64,000 nucleotides of DNA from an uncultured Collinsella sp. (GCA_900541695.1 UQKL01000008.1:30557-94556), one strand, 5' to 3'. Positions 16,943-26,446 are shown, counted from the first letter of the stretch. Notes: generated by a model not told the origin, from the letters alone. Made by a program: numbers and translations.

Positions 16943-18286
16943 CTACTCGGCGAGAGCCTCCTGCTTGGCGATTGCCTTCTCGGAAATCTTCATAAAGGGC
17001 AGGTAGACGGCCATGCCAATGACAATCTCGATAGCCTGCCACACGCCGGCGCGCCAGTCAAAGCCCGTAGCGAGCAGGGCATTGATGACGGGAGGCATGG
17101 TCCAGGGCACCTGGGCGATGCAGGGGCTGATGATGCCTGCGCAGGTAAGGCCATAGGTGATGCCGATGAACAGATCGGGAAGAAGAACGAACGGGATCAT
17201 GAGCGGCAGGTTGTACACGATGGGGTAACCGTAGATAACCGGCTCGTTGATGTTGAACAGACCAGGCAGGATAGCCATCTTGGAAACGGTCTCGGAAGCC
17301 TTGTTCTTGGAGAACAGGAGCGTGTCGAGCAGGAGCATGAGGGTGCAGCCCGAGCCGCCGATGAGGGCGAAGCTGTTAACGATCTGCATGTTCATGTAGT
17401 GATCGGGCTGGATGGTGCCACCGGCGGCAAAGGTAGCCATGTTGTCGACGATGAGCATGGTTAGGATCGGCTCGACGGTAGCGCCAGAGATGGTGGACTG
17501 GTGAATACCGACGCAGAACAGCAGGTTAGCAAGGGTGTAGATGAGGATAACAGCCCACGGACCGGCGTTCATGATGCTCTTGAGCGGGTTGGAGATGCAC
17601 GTGGAGATGATGGCGCACAGATCGGTGCCGGCGCATACGGCGAGCAGAGCTGCGGCAAGAGCGAAGACCGAGAGGTTGAGCAGCATCGGGATCATGACGT
17701 TGAAGGAGTTGGAAACCGCGGGGGGCACGCCCTCGCCCAGCTTAACCTTGAGCTTCTCGATGCCAGAAATCTTGATGAAGAGCGAGACGGAAAGCAGGGC
17801 GATGATAATAGCCGAGAACAGACCGTTGGTGCCGGTGTTGGCGGTCGAAAGGGCGCCCGTGACCTCGGCGGAGGTGATCTTGTCGGTGAGCAGCGGGCTC
17901 GTGGCGGCAAGCGTGGCGGTGATCTGCTGCGGCATCATGATGACGAAAGCAGAGATAGCGACGACCACGCAAGCGAGCGGGTTATCGAAACGCTTGTTCT
18001 TAGCGAGGCTGTAGCCAATCAATCCGGCCAAGATAATTGCAGAGACGTTGAGGGTGCCCAGCGTAATTGCCGAACCCCACGTCTGAAGATTGGCAAGACC
18101 CGCCGCATCGAGCGGGAACAGAGGGAACACGACGTTGTTGATAAGAACCGCGATACCCGCAAGGATATAGAGCGGCGTGATGGTCGCGAAGGCGTCACGC
18201 AGGGAACGCAGGTGAACCTGGTTTCCCACCTTCGCAGAGACCTCGGCAAACTTGTCGAGGAAGCTCTTTCCGTTGTCACTGGCCAT
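16943..18286 (-). CDS. PTS lactose/cellobiose-family IIC permease
   Basis: Inner-membrane sugar channel of a PTS. The 447-residue protein has about ten hydrophobic helices and the conserved IIC features IHQSTISGATVEPI and FNINEPVIYGYPIV, the latter containing the substrate-binding Glu. Length is normal. It sits between the GH1 glycosidase upstream (120-bp gap) and IIB downstream. Cellobiose, another beta-glucoside or lactose could be the substrate; the sequence alone does not decide. Confidence 0.92.
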   Translation of the reverse strand: MASDNGKSFLDKFAEVSAKVGNQVHLRSLRDAFATITPLYILAGIAVLINNVVFPLFPLDAAGLANLQTWGSAITLGTLNVSAIILAGLIGYSLAKNKRFDNPLACVVVAISAFVIMMPQQITATLAATSPLLTDKITSAEVTGALSTANTGTNGLFSAIIIALLSVSLFIKISGIEKLKVKLGEGVPPAVSNSFNVMIPMLLNLSVFALAAALLAVCAGTDLCAIISTCISNPLKSIMNAGPWAVILIYTLANLLFCVGIHQSTISGATVEPILTMLIVDNMATFAAGGTIQPDHYMNMQIVNSFALIGGSGCTLMLLLDTLLFSKNKASETVSKMAILPGLFNINEPVIYGYPIVYNLPLMIPFVLLPDLFIGITYGLTCAGIISPCIAQVPWTMPPVINALLATGFDWRAGVWQAIEIVIGMAVYLPFMKISEKAIAKQEALAE

Positions 18287-18406
18287 GATTGCTCCTAACT
18301 TTCAAATCCGGCCTTTTCCTATGCGCACGGTGGTCTGTCGCCCTCTGCCACCAGATGTGCCATGTGTTGCGCGCAGCGGCGCGCGGTCTGGGCGTTCGCC
18401 CGTTCG

Positions 18407-19807
18407 CTAATCAACCACGTGAGTCGTGGCGACCTGCTTGAGCCAAGCTGCCGACTTCTTAAGGCGGCGCTTGTAGCCGTCCATAAGGTCGACCTCGACA
18501 AAACCGTAACGGTTCTTAAAGGCATTCGCCCAAGACCAGTTATCGATGACGGCCCAATAATGGTATCCACGGCACTTGGCGCCCTCGGCAATTGCCTTGG
18601 CAACCCACTCCAGGTGCTGGCGTACAAAGTCGACGCGGTAGTCATCCTGGATGGTTCCTTCGGCGTCTCGGTTCTTGTATTCGTCCATGATGCCGATGCC
18701 GTTCTCGGAAACGAACCACTCAAGATCGGGGTAGTTCTTAGCGCAGTCCATGCCAAAGTCGTAGAGGCCCTGCGGGTAGATCTCCCAGCCGCGGCTCTCG
18801 TTCATAACGGCGTCGGGCCACACGTACTCGTCGGCAAAGTGCGGCAGACCGTACTGGTCGATCTTGCTCGCCGGCGCCTGAACGCGCGTGGGGTGGTAGT
18901 AGTTGCAACCGAGCCAGTCGACAACACCCTGCTTAAGAATCTCTTGGTCGCCGGCACGGAACGGAAGCTTAACGCCGCCCTCGGCCAGGCTGTCGAGCAC
19001 GTCGGCGGGAAGCTCGCCCTTGGTAATGAGGTCGAGCCACCAGCGGTTGTTGATGCCGCTGGTCATACGCACGGCCTCGAGGTCCGCCTCGCTGGGGTTC
19101 TCCTTGGTGTAGACCGGGGTAAAGCAGTTGATCATGCCGATCTTGGCATCGGCGCGAATAGCGCCCTCGTCATAGGCGCGACGATAGTTGGCCACGGCCA
19201 GCGCGTGCGCCAGCGAGATGTGATACTGCACGGTGCGGGCGCGGTTGAAGTCGTGGAGCTGCGGGAACCACACGCCCTCCTGATAGCGCTGCTCGGGCTC
19301 GACGATGGGCTCGTTAAAGGTGAACCAGTACTTAATCTCCTGGCCAAACTCGTGGAAGGCGACGTCGGCGTAATGTGCGTAAGCCTCGACAACCTCACGG
19401 CTCTCCCAGCCGCCACGGTTAAAGAGGTAGGTGGGCATGTCAAAGTGGTACAAGTTGACAAACGGCTCCAAGCCGGCTTCGCGAGAGGCGCGGAACAACT
19501 CGTGATACCACGCGGCACCTTCCTCGTTGAGGTTGCCGTCGGCATCGAGCAGACGGCTCCACTGGATGGAAGTGCGATAGGTATCCAGACCCAAGTCCTT
19601 CAAAATGCGAAGGTCTTCCTGGTACTTGGCCATAAAGTCATTGCCGGCGTAAGAGCCAACGCGGTTGTAGAACGAACCCAGATCCTGGATGGACCAGGTG
19701 TCCCACAGGTTCTCGAGCTTGCCGCCCTGGTTCCACTGACCCTCAGTCTGCGGGCCGGACATAGCAGCGCCAAAGAAGAAGTCGTTGGGCAGCTGATACT
19801 GTGCCAT
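18407..19807 (-). CDS. GH1 6-phospho-beta-glycosidase
   Basis: Hydrolyses phosphorylated beta-glycosides delivered by the PTS. The 466-residue TIM barrel has the acid/base Glu in FNEPIV (about 165) and the nucleophile Glu in VSENGIG (about 367). The C-terminal SWANAFKNRYGF stretch resembles the phosphate-binding S-x6-K-x-Y region of LacG-type enzymes, although the Lys is shifted by one position, and the ending KKSAAWLKQVATTHVVD also resembles LacG. Start is ATG 19805-19807 after GAGGA. First gene of the PTS operon, behind a clear promoter. Glucose versus galactose specificity is unresolved. Confidence 0.9.
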   Translation of the reverse strand: MAQYQLPNDFFFGAAMSGPQTEGQWNQGGKLENLWDTWSIQDLGSFYNRVGSYAGNDFMAKYQEDLRILKDLGLDTYRTSIQWSRLLDADGNLNEEGAAWYHELFRASREAGLEPFVNLYHFDMPTYLFNRGGWESREVVEAYAHYADVAFHEFGQEIKYWFTFNEPIVEPEQRYQEGVWFPQLHDFNRARTVQYHISLAHALAVANYRRAYDEGAIRADAKIGMINCFTPVYTKENPSEADLEAVRMTSGINNRWWLDLITKGELPADVLDSLAEGGVKLPFRAGDQEILKQGVVDWLGCNYYHPTRVQAPASKIDQYGLPHFADEYVWPDAVMNESRGWEIYPQGLYDFGMDCAKNYPDLEWFVSENGIGIMDEYKNRDAEGTIQDDYRVDFVRQHLEWVAKAIAEGAKCRGYHYWAVIDNWSWANAFKNRYGFVEVDLMDGYKRRLKKSAAWLKQVATTHVVD

Positions 19808-19844
19808 CAAAGTCCTCGCTTTCGTGTTCTAGAGCTTCCGGTTG

Positions 19845-19930
19845 GAGACGGGTTTGCTTTGGCAGGTTATCCGGCGCGGGCGCGCACCAGGTATCTGGAT
19901 ACCCTGCCCGCCAAAACAAATCCGTCCCCA
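19845..19930. repeat. CCTGTCCC-type dispersed repeat, copy 3 (long palindrome)
   Basis: The arms 19845-19873 and 19898-19930 are imperfect inverted copies (GACGGGTTTGCTTTGGCAGG against its diverged complement). It lies in the 5' leader of the glycosidase mRNA, downstream of the promoter. Confidence 0.65.
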
Positions 19931-19973
19931 AACAGCACAAGCAAACGCCAATGCATCTCGCTTGTTGTCTGTA

Positions 19974-20001
19974 ACTATAGCGCTCTAATTTATTATGTAA
20001 A
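19974..20001 (-). promoter_or_regulatory. Sigma-70-type promoter of the PTS/glycosidase operon
   Basis: Read on the minus strand: TTTACA (20001-19996), a 16-bp spacer, TATAGT (19979-19974). The spacer end holds an imperfect palindrome TATAGCGCTCTA overlapping the -10, a plausible operator for the divergent GntR/UTRA regulator. The transcript would have a leader of about 160 bases. Confidence 0.65.
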
Positions 20002-20109
20002 GCGTCTTTTTTATTTTTCTTTATCGAACTTCTTTGATGAAAGCCATATGGATGCTTTTTAAGTAGGTATACTCTCTTTATTTCAACGCAAATATGAAGG
20101 GAGGATTGC

Positions 20110-20829
20110 ATGATTCCCAAATACGAGGCGATAGCTGCAGATATCCGTCGAAGCATCGAGGACGGCGCCCTTAAGCCGGGCGATAAGTTGCCCACCGTCG
20201 TTGAGTTTTGCGAGCTGTATGGCGTTTCCAAGATCACCGTCAAGCGCGCGATCGAGCAGATCACCGAGGAGGGCCTTATTACCAGCCGGCGCGGATCGGG
20301 CACCTACGTCAAGGACACGGCGGGGCTTCCCGGCCAGGTGTTTTTCCAAGGCAAGAACGACCGTGCCCAAGGCTTTTCGTACGAGCATCGCGGGGAGAAA
20401 GTGACCTCGGTGGTCTACGATTTCTCGATCGTCAATCCGCCGGCAGAGGTTGCGACCCAGCTGGGAATGGCCGAAGACGACTTTGCCTATCACATCGTGC
20501 GCGTACGCGAGGTCGATGGTCAGCCCATCGTTATTGAGTACACCTATATGCCACTCGAGCTGATTCCGGGTCTTAAGAAAAAAGACCTGTACGCGTCGGT
20601 CTACAGCTTCATCCGCGAGCAGTGCGGACTCAAGATCTCGAGTTTCCACCGTACCATTCGCGCCGTCGCGGCAACTGAGGAAGAGGCTGAGCGCCTGGAT
20701 ACCAAACCCGGCTCTCCCCTGCTCGAACTCAACCAGATTGGCTTCTTGGATAGCGGCACCGCGTTTGAATATTCTATCTCGCACAACGTAGGCGACCGCT
20801 TTGAGCTGCACAACGTAACGCTGGCCTAG
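20110..20829 (+). CDS. GntR-family (HutC/UTRA) transcriptional regulator
   Basis: A 239-residue repressor with an N-terminal winged helix (KYEAIAADIRRSIEDG to the GSGTYV wing) and a C-terminal UTRA effector domain that usually binds a phosphosugar. GGGAGG lies seven bases before ATG 20110. It is divergent from the GH1-PTS operon, and the 302-bp shared region contains that operon's promoter, so it very likely regulates it in response to an imported phospho-sugar. TATACT at 20068-20073 could be its own -10. Confidence 0.9.
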   Translation: MIPKYEAIAADIRRSIEDGALKPGDKLPTVVEFCELYGVSKITVKRAIEQITEEGLITSRRGSGTYVKDTAGLPGQVFFQGKNDRAQGFSYEHRGEKVTSVVYDFSIVNPPAEVATQLGMAEDDFAYHIVRVREVDGQPIVIEYTYMPLELIPGLKKKDLYASVYSFIREQCGLKISSFHRTIRAVAATEEEAERLDTKPGSPLLELNQIGFLDSGTAFEYSISHNVGDRFELHNVTLA

Positions 20830-20901
20830 TTTTGTAATCCGGTGGGTGCTCGTTTTGAGCTGTCTTACGCGGCACCCGCACAACCTTATGGGAGTATGCA
20901 C

Positions 20902-21834
20902 ATGTCCGATTTGATTAAACTCACGCCGATTTTCCACGAGAAGATCTGGGGCGGCCGCCAGCTCGAAACCGTATTTGGTTACGACATTCCCGAGGGTCCC
21001 ATCGGTGAGTGTTGGGCTATCTCGGCCCACCCCAACGGCGACTGCCAGATCGCGGAGGGCCCGTACGCCGGTCACACGCTTTCGTGGCTGTGGGCCGAGC
21101 ACCGCGAGCTCTTTGGTAACTGCGAGGGCAAGGAGTTCCCGCTGCTCATTAAGATTCTAGACGCCAAGGACGACCTTTCGATCCAGATTCATCCCAATGA
21201 CGAGTACGCCGCCGAGCACGAGAACGGCAGCCTGGGCAAAACCGAGTGCTGGTATGTACTGGACTGCGAGCCCGGCGCCACGATCATCGTCGGTCAGCGC
21301 GCAAAGGACCGCGCTGAGGCCGCACAGATGATCAAGGACGGCCGCTGGGACGACATGCTCAACGTGCTGCCGATCCACAAGGGCGACTTTTTCCAGATTG
21401 ACTCCGGTACCGTGCACGCCATCAAGACCGGCACGCTCATTTTGGAGACGCAGCAGTCGAGCGATGTGACCTATCGCCTGTACGACTACGACCGCCCCGG
21501 CACCGACGGCAAACTGCGTCCACTGCACATTGAGCAGAGCCTGGATTGCATCGACTTTGATGTTCAGGCTCCGACCGACGGCACCGTGACCGCACCCGAG
21601 ATCGACGACGTGACCGAACTCGAATCCAACCCCTGCTACACCGTCGATCGCGTGCGCGTCGACGGCAGCAAGACCCTCGACCAGCACTGGCCCTTCATGT
21701 GCCTGTCAGTCATCGACGGCAAAGGCACCGTCTGCGGCGACCCCGTCCACAAGGGAAGCCATCTGCTAGCCCCCAGCACCGTGGACAAGATCGAGCTCGA
21801 GGGCAATATGGAACTGATTATCAGCCACCTGTAG
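20902..21834 (+). CDS. manA: Mannose-6-phosphate isomerase, class I
   Basis: Interconverts mannose-6-phosphate and fructose-6-phosphate with a zinc ion. The 310-residue cupin protein has the metal-ligand segment QIHPNDEYAAEHE and the second-ligand region IDSGTVHAI. It has the short Firmicute-type length. The start at ATG 20902 is preceded by GGGAG at a normal distance; ATG 20896 would be too close to it. It lies 72 bp after the regulator gene on the same strand and may be cotranscribed. Confidence 0.92.
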   Translation: MSDLIKLTPIFHEKIWGGRQLETVFGYDIPEGPIGECWAISAHPNGDCQIAEGPYAGHTLSWLWAEHRELFGNCEGKEFPLLIKILDAKDDLSIQIHPNDEYAAEHENGSLGKTECWYVLDCEPGATIIVGQRAKDRAEAAQMIKDGRWDDMLNVLPIHKGDFFQIDSGTVHAIKTGTLILETQQSSDVTYRLYDYDRPGTDGKLRPLHIEQSLDCIDFDVQAPTDGTVTAPEIDDVTELESNPCYTVDRVRVDGSKTLDQHWPFMCLSVIDGKGTVCGDPVHKGSHLLAPSTVDKIELEGNMELIISHL

Positions 21835-21851
21835 GTCACCGGTCCCCAAGC

Positions 21852-21950
21852 GCTCGCCGGGACGGAGCGCGGGGTCTGGTCGCCTGCTCGGACAGTCCGG
21901 CTCGTGCGGAGCTCGCGATCGACCAAACCCCGCGCCCCGCCCCGGCGAAC
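21852..21950. repeat. Long imperfect hairpin downstream of manA
   Basis: The 31-bp arms 21852-21882 and 21920-21950 pair with a few mismatches (GCGGGGTCTGGTCG against CGACCAAACCCCGC). The spacer contains further short palindromes. It is the first of three hairpins between the convergent manA and pcrA genes. Confidence 0.65.
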
Positions 21951-21982
21951 CTCTGACTAGTTACGACAATCAAAAAGCAACA

Positions 21983-22016
21983 AGGGGCTCTTCCGTTCAT
22001 CAACGGAAGAGCCCCT
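21983..22016. terminator. Bidirectional terminator between manA and pcrA
   Basis: AGGGGCTCTTCCGTT and AACGGAAGAGCCCCT form a perfect 15-bp stem with a four-base loop. T-rich sequence follows on the minus strand and a weaker one on the plus strand. Confidence 0.75.
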
Positions 22017-22100
22017 GCTCATATCTATTTATCAGCCCACCCGGCTCTCCAGATCAAAAAGCGAACGAGCAGAGCGACGTTCGCAAGCACCGTTACCCAA

Positions 22101-22230
22101 GGACCTGGGCGGGCGTATAGGGCAACATCGATCGCGAGTTCCGCACGCAAAGGAGAGCACTTAATGTGCTCTCCGTCTTGCGCAGGACTGCCCGAGCAGG
22201 CGATGTTGCCCTATACGCCCGCCCAGGTCC
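22101..22230. repeat. 130-bp palindromic element with perfect 30-bp arms
   Basis: The arms 22101-22130 and 22201-22230 are exact reverse complements (GGACCTGGGCGGGCGTATAG then GGCAACATCG). Inside, GGAGAGCAC and GTGCTCTCC (22152-22160, 22166-22174) form a second hairpin. It ends eight bases after the pcrA stop. Confidence 0.85.
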
Positions 22231-22237
22231 GCCAGGA

Positions 22238-25138
22238 TCACGACAGCTTGACGATCGGCGCAAAGCCCTTCATCAGCTTTTTGGTCTGGCCGGTCTTTTC
22301 GAACTGGACCTCGATCATGTCTCCGGCGACCGAGATCACGGTACCCGTGCCAAAGGTCTTATGGCTCACGGTATCGCCCGCGGCAAAGTCCTGCGATGCG
22401 CTGGCGCGATCGACCTTGCGCTCCACCGTCGGGGACACCTTGGACGACGGCTTTTTGGCTCGCGGCGCGCCCGAGCCAAAGGTCGAGGCAACACGGCCGG
22501 CGTCGGGCGAGACCCCACGATGGCGCTCGGTCCCGTAGCTGCTGCCGCCAAAGAAATCGTCAAAGCTCGATCCACCGCGCGAACCGGAACCGCCGGTCGA
22601 GCGCGTATGCGAGCCAAACACCTTGCCGCCATACATATCCGAACCCATGCCCGAGCCAAAGGTGCCGTGACGGTCGCCGCGCTTCTCCCAGCCCGTGCCT
22701 TCAAAACCGGCAGAACCGATACCGCTAAACTCGATATCCTCAAACGGAATCTCATTGAGGAAGCGCGAGCGCGGGTTGGCAGAGGTCGAGCCGTAGGTGC
22801 GACGCGTGGCCGCATAGGTCAGGAACAGGCGCTTGCGGGCGCGCGTGATGGCGACGTAGGCCAGGCGACGCTCCTCCTCAAGCTTACCCGGGTCATCGCT
22901 GCCGCCAAAGTCGTGCACGTGCGGGAAGATGCCCTCCTCCATGCCGGCCACGAACACCGCCGGGAACTCCAGGCCCTTGGCGGAGTGGATGGTCATCATG
23001 GTGATGGCATGCGTCTCGCCGGCCAGGGAATCCAAGTCGGAGCGCAGGGCCAGCCACTCCATGAGTGCCGGCAGCGCCTTACAGGTGAGCGGACCGTAGG
23101 TGCGCTCAATCTCGTCGGCATGCACGGCACCCGCCGGCATCTCCGTCGGCGCGGCATACGCGTTGCCCGCGATGGCAGCAGCCAGGGCATCCTGCGGAGA
23201 CAGCGCCGGAGCAGCCAGACTATCGAGCGGATTGGAGCCCGCGGCATCGCGCGCGCCGACGAGTGCCTCAAACGAGGATGCCGGGGCAGATGGCCCCGGT
23301 TCGGGCGCAGGCGCGCTCACCACGACGGGCTCGGGCTCGGCGCCGGCAGGCACGTCGGCAACACCGGCTGCGCGCAGCTCTTCCAAGCTCTCGAGCGTAC
23401 CCTCGATGTCCTCGTGCGTCTCCTCAAATTCGGCAGCGACGCCCAGGAATTCCTGGATGTTCTCGGCGCGGCTCTCGGACTCCATGGTGCCCTCGGCGCG
23501 GAAAGCCTGCAGTAGGCCCGTCTTATCGACAATCATCTCGACAACGTCCTTGAGCTCGCCGTCCATGCGGCGACCCTCGCGCACCAGCGACACAAAGCTC
23601 GACAGGCCGTTGCGCACCTTGGCGCTAAACATGCCGGTTTCGGCACACGCGATCTCGCAAGCCTGGAAGAACGAGCAGCGGTTGTCGCGCGCCAGCTGCT
23701 CGATCTTTTGGATCGAGGTGGAACCGATGCCGCGGCGCGGTGTGTTGATGACGCGCTTGACGCTCATCTCGTCGGCCGGGTTCACGATCATCTTAAGGTA
23801 GGCCATGACGTCGCGGATCTCGGCACGGTCGAAGAATCGCGTGCCGCCCACGATCTTGTAGGGCACGCCCGCGCGCAGGAACATATCTTCGAGGATACGC
23901 GACTGGGCGTTGGTGCGATAGAACACGGCGATGTCGTCGTAGCTCGTGCCTTTGGCATGCAGTTTCTCGATCTCGCCGGCAATCCAGCGACCCTCGTCGC
24001 GTTCGTCGCTCGCCTGGAAGGCCTGGATCTTCTCGCCATCGCCCTCGGCCGTAAACAGGCGCTTGTCCTTGCGCTGCGAGTTGTGGCGCACCACGGCGTT
24101 GGCGGCGCTCAGGATGTGACCCGTAGAGCGATAGTTCTGCTCCAGCTTGACGGTCTTGCAGTTTTTAAAATCCTTCTCAAAGTCCAGGATGTTGGTGATG
24201 TCGGCGCCACGCCAGCTGTAAATGGACTGGTCATCGTCGCCCACGACCATGAGGTTTTGGTACTTAGCGGCCAGCAGGTTGGCGATTTCGTACTGGACGT
24301 GGTTGGTGTCCTGATACTCGTCGACGCTAATGTAGCGGAAGCGCTCTTGGTACTTATCGAGCACCTCGGGACGGGTGCGCAGCAGCTCGAGCGCGCGCAC
24401 GAGCAGGTCGTCAAAGTCCATCGCATTGGCGGCGCGCAGGCGGCGCTCCAGCTCTAGGTAGACCTGCGCGGCCTTTTTGTCGTTGGGGCTATCGGCGCTC
24501 TTGAGCATGTCCTCGGGGCCGATCATGGCGTTTTTGGCCGAGCTGATCTTGCTGCGGATCATGTTGATGGGGAACTGCTTTTGCTCGATGCCGAGCGCCT
24601 GCATAATGTCACGCACCATGCGCTTTGAGTCATCATCATCGTAGATGGTGAACTGACCGGTATAGCCCAGCAAGTCGGCGTCCTCACGCAGCATGCGCAC
24701 GCACATGGCATGGAAGGTGCACACCCACATGCCGCGGGTGCCGCTGGGAATGAGCGCCGCCAGACGCTCGCGCATCTCGGCCGCGGCCTTGTTGGTAAAC
24801 GTGATGGCAAGAACCTGCCAAGGCTTAACGCCCAGATCGCCGAGCATATGTGCGATGCGGAAGGTCAAGACGCGGGTCTTGCCCGAGCCGGCGCCGGCGA
24901 GCACCAGCAACGGACCCTCGGTGGACAGGACCGCCTCGCGCTGGGCGGGATTAAGGCTGTCAATGTCGACGAGCGGCTTGGCGGGCTTGGGCGCCGGCGC
25001 GGGGGCGTCGTAGATGTCGAGCGGGACGAGCTCGGGCTCCGGCGCTGCAGGGGCGGTGCATGCATCGAGCGGCACGGGTTCCGGCGCGGGCGGCACGGGT
25101 ACCGCGGCGTTCTTTTCCCAGGGCAGGGGCTGGGTCAT
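22238..25138 (-). CDS. pcrA: ATP-dependent DNA helicase PcrA/UvrD
   Basis: Superfamily 1A 3'-5' helicase used in repair and in clearing proteins from DNA. The 966-residue protein has the Walker A AGAGSGKTRVL, DEYQDTNH (Walker B), QNYRST and the later helicase motifs, and it ends in a Tudor-like domain (GDTVSHKTFGTGTVISV) that in PcrA contacts RNA polymerase. Two unusual parts are an approximately 75-residue Pro/Ala-rich N-terminus and an Ala/Pro-rich insert at about residues 600-690. GAGGAG precedes ATG 25138; a longer frame upstream lacks support. Confidence 0.93.
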   Translation of the reverse strand: MTQPLPWEKNAAVPVPPAPEPVPLDACTAPAAPEPELVPLDIYDAPAPAPKPAKPLVDIDSLNPAQREAVLSTEGPLLVLAGAGSGKTRVLTFRIAHMLGDLGVKPWQVLAITFTNKAAAEMRERLAALIPSGTRGMWVCTFHAMCVRMLREDADLLGYTGQFTIYDDDDSKRMVRDIMQALGIEQKQFPINMIRSKISSAKNAMIGPEDMLKSADSPNDKKAAQVYLELERRLRAANAMDFDDLLVRALELLRTRPEVLDKYQERFRYISVDEYQDTNHVQYEIANLLAAKYQNLMVVGDDDQSIYSWRGADITNILDFEKDFKNCKTVKLEQNYRSTGHILSAANAVVRHNSQRKDKRLFTAEGDGEKIQAFQASDERDEGRWIAGEIEKLHAKGTSYDDIAVFYRTNAQSRILEDMFLRAGVPYKIVGGTRFFDRAEIRDVMAYLKMIVNPADEMSVKRVINTPRRGIGSTSIQKIEQLARDNRCSFFQACEIACAETGMFSAKVRNGLSSFVSLVREGRRMDGELKDVVEMIVDKTGLLQAFRAEGTMESESRAENIQEFLGVAAEFEETHEDIEGTLESLEELRAAGVADVPAGAEPEPVVVSAPAPEPGPSAPASSFEALVGARDAAGSNPLDSLAAPALSPQDALAAAIAGNAYAAPTEMPAGAVHADEIERTYGPLTCKALPALMEWLALRSDLDSLAGETHAITMMTIHSAKGLEFPAVFVAGMEEGIFPHVHDFGGSDDPGKLEEERRLAYVAITRARKRLFLTYAATRRTYGSTSANPRSRFLNEIPFEDIEFSGIGSAGFEGTGWEKRGDRHGTFGSGMGSDMYGGKVFGSHTRSTGGSGSRGGSSFDDFFGGSSYGTERHRGVSPDAGRVASTFGSGAPRAKKPSSKVSPTVERKVDRASASQDFAAGDTVSHKTFGTGTVISVAGDMIEVQFEKTGQTKKLMKGFAPIVKLS

Positions 25139-25287
25139 GGGCGACTCCTCATCTGACGGACGGCGCGCCTGCGGGCAGCGCCATAGTTTGAGCCGTACCA
25201 GTATACCGAGCCGCGCGGACACCGGCGCAAATCACACCACGACTCCGTGCGCCACCGTCAGACCCGCCCCAGCGGATTTGGCGCAAT

Positions 25288-25309
25288 GGGGTCAGGTTGC
25301 TTTGCACCA
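25288..25309. repeat. CCTGTCCC-type dispersed repeat, copy 4 (fragment)
   Basis: GGGGTCAGGTTGCTTTGCAC plus CA matches the reverse complement of part of the 14890 copy (TGGTGCAAAGTAACCTGTCC) with few changes. Confidence 0.5.
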
Positions 25310-25360
25310 ATCTATTGACAATCACGGAACCGCCGATGTCATGGCCACGGTAGCGAGCGG

Positions 25361-25452
25361 CGGCCAGGGCGAACAAATTGGCATGAAAAGAGGGCGGCAT
25401 AGACCTTTTGGTCATGCCACCCCCTTTGAATGACAAGTTGTCGCCCTGGCCG
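25361..25452 (-). terminator. Nested hairpins after uppP
   Basis: An outer 12-bp inverted repeat CGGCCAGGGCGA/TCGCCCTGGCCG encloses a second hairpin (GGCATAGACC with GGTCATGCC) near 25395-25420. On the minus strand the inner stem is followed by CTCTTTTC. It probably terminates uppP. Confidence 0.55.
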
Positions 25453-25471
25453 TCGCGCAGCGTCAACTAAG

Positions 25472-26446
25472 TTAGAGGCCGAGCATCGGCTCCAGGACAA
25501 AGAAGTACGCGAGAACCACGATGCCCAGGATGATGCGGTAGACGCCGAAGCACTTGAAGTCGTGACGCCGCACGAAGCCCATAAGCCACTTGATGGCAAT
25601 GAGCGACACCACAAAGGCGACGACGCAGCCCACGCCCAGGATGGCGATTTCGTTGGTGCCGAACGTGCCGCCCTTAATAAAGTACTTGACCAGCTTGAGC
25701 GCACTCGCACCAAACATGACGGGAATGGCCAGGAAGAACGTGAACTTAGACGCCACCGAGCGCGTGCAGCCCAGCAGCAGGCCGCCGATGATCGTGGAGC
25801 CGGAGCGCGATGTGCCCGGAATCAGCGAAAGCACTTGGAAGCAACCGATACCCAGCGCGGTCTTCCAGCTCAGATCCTCGAGCGTAGTGATGGAGCCAAA
25901 GTCCAGGTTATCGTCATCGTCTGAAGCGGCAGCCGCAGCGGGAGTGGCAAAATGCGCACCAGCGGGGCGTCCGCCCGCCACCACGGCACGCGAACCAAAC
26001 GAACCGGCAAGAGCAGCCTGGTCGCGCTTGTTCGCGCGCCAGTTCTCGATCACGATAAACAGCACGCCGTACACAATGAGCGCCAGCGCCACGACGGGAG
26101 CATTATAGAAATGCTCCTCCATCCAGTCGTTAAGCGGCAGACCGATCGCCGCGGCGGGAATACAGCCGAGCACAATCTTGCCCCACAGTACCCAGGTGTC
26201 GCGACGACCCTCCTTGCCCTTGCTGGGAGAAAACGGGTTGAGGTCGTAGAAGAACAGGACGCAGACAGCCAAAATGGCGCCAAGCTGAATCACGACCAGG
26301 AACATATTCCAGAACGTCTCGCTCACGTTCATCTTGACGAACTCGTCCACCAAGATCATGTGACCGGTCGACGAAACAGGCAGCCATTCGGTGATGCCCT
26401 CGACCAGGCCCATGAAGGCAGATTTTAGAAGCTCGATGATATCCAA
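25472..26446 (-). CDS. uppP: Undecaprenyl-diphosphatase (BacA/UppP)
   Basis: Membrane enzyme that recycles the lipid carrier of peptidoglycan by removing a phosphate from undecaprenyl diphosphate. The 324-residue protein has both active-site motifs, GITEWLPVSSTGHMIL near the N-terminus and PGTSRSGSTI. A hydrophilic insert of about 43 residues (roughly 147-190, ending DDDDNLDFGS) in a loop is absent from most homologues. I start at TTG 26444-26446, five bases after GAGGGGG, which puts DIIELLKSAF first as in the family; no ATG fits. Confidence 0.9.
   Translation of the reverse strand: MDIIELLKSAFMGLVEGITEWLPVSSTGHMILVDEFVKMNVSETFWNMFLVVIQLGAILAVCVLFFYDLNPFSPSKGKEGRRDTWVLWGKIVLGCIPAAAIGLPLNDWMEEHFYNAPVVALALIVYGVLFIVIENWRANKRDQAALAGSFGSRAVVAGGRPAGAHFATPAAAAASDDDDNLDFGSITTLEDLSWKTALGIGCFQVLSLIPGTSRSGSTIIGGLLLGCTRSVASKFTFFLAIPVMFGASALKLVKYFIKGGTFGTNEIAILGVGCVVAFVVSLIAIKWLMGFVRRHDFKCFGVYRIILGIVVLAYFFVLEPMLGL

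Larger units (their letters stand above)
25139..25471. other. Intergenic gap between uppP and pcrA
   Basis: No gene is seen in these 333 bases. They hold a CCTGTCCC-type repeat fragment and the nested inverted repeat listed separately. Confidence 0.6.
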
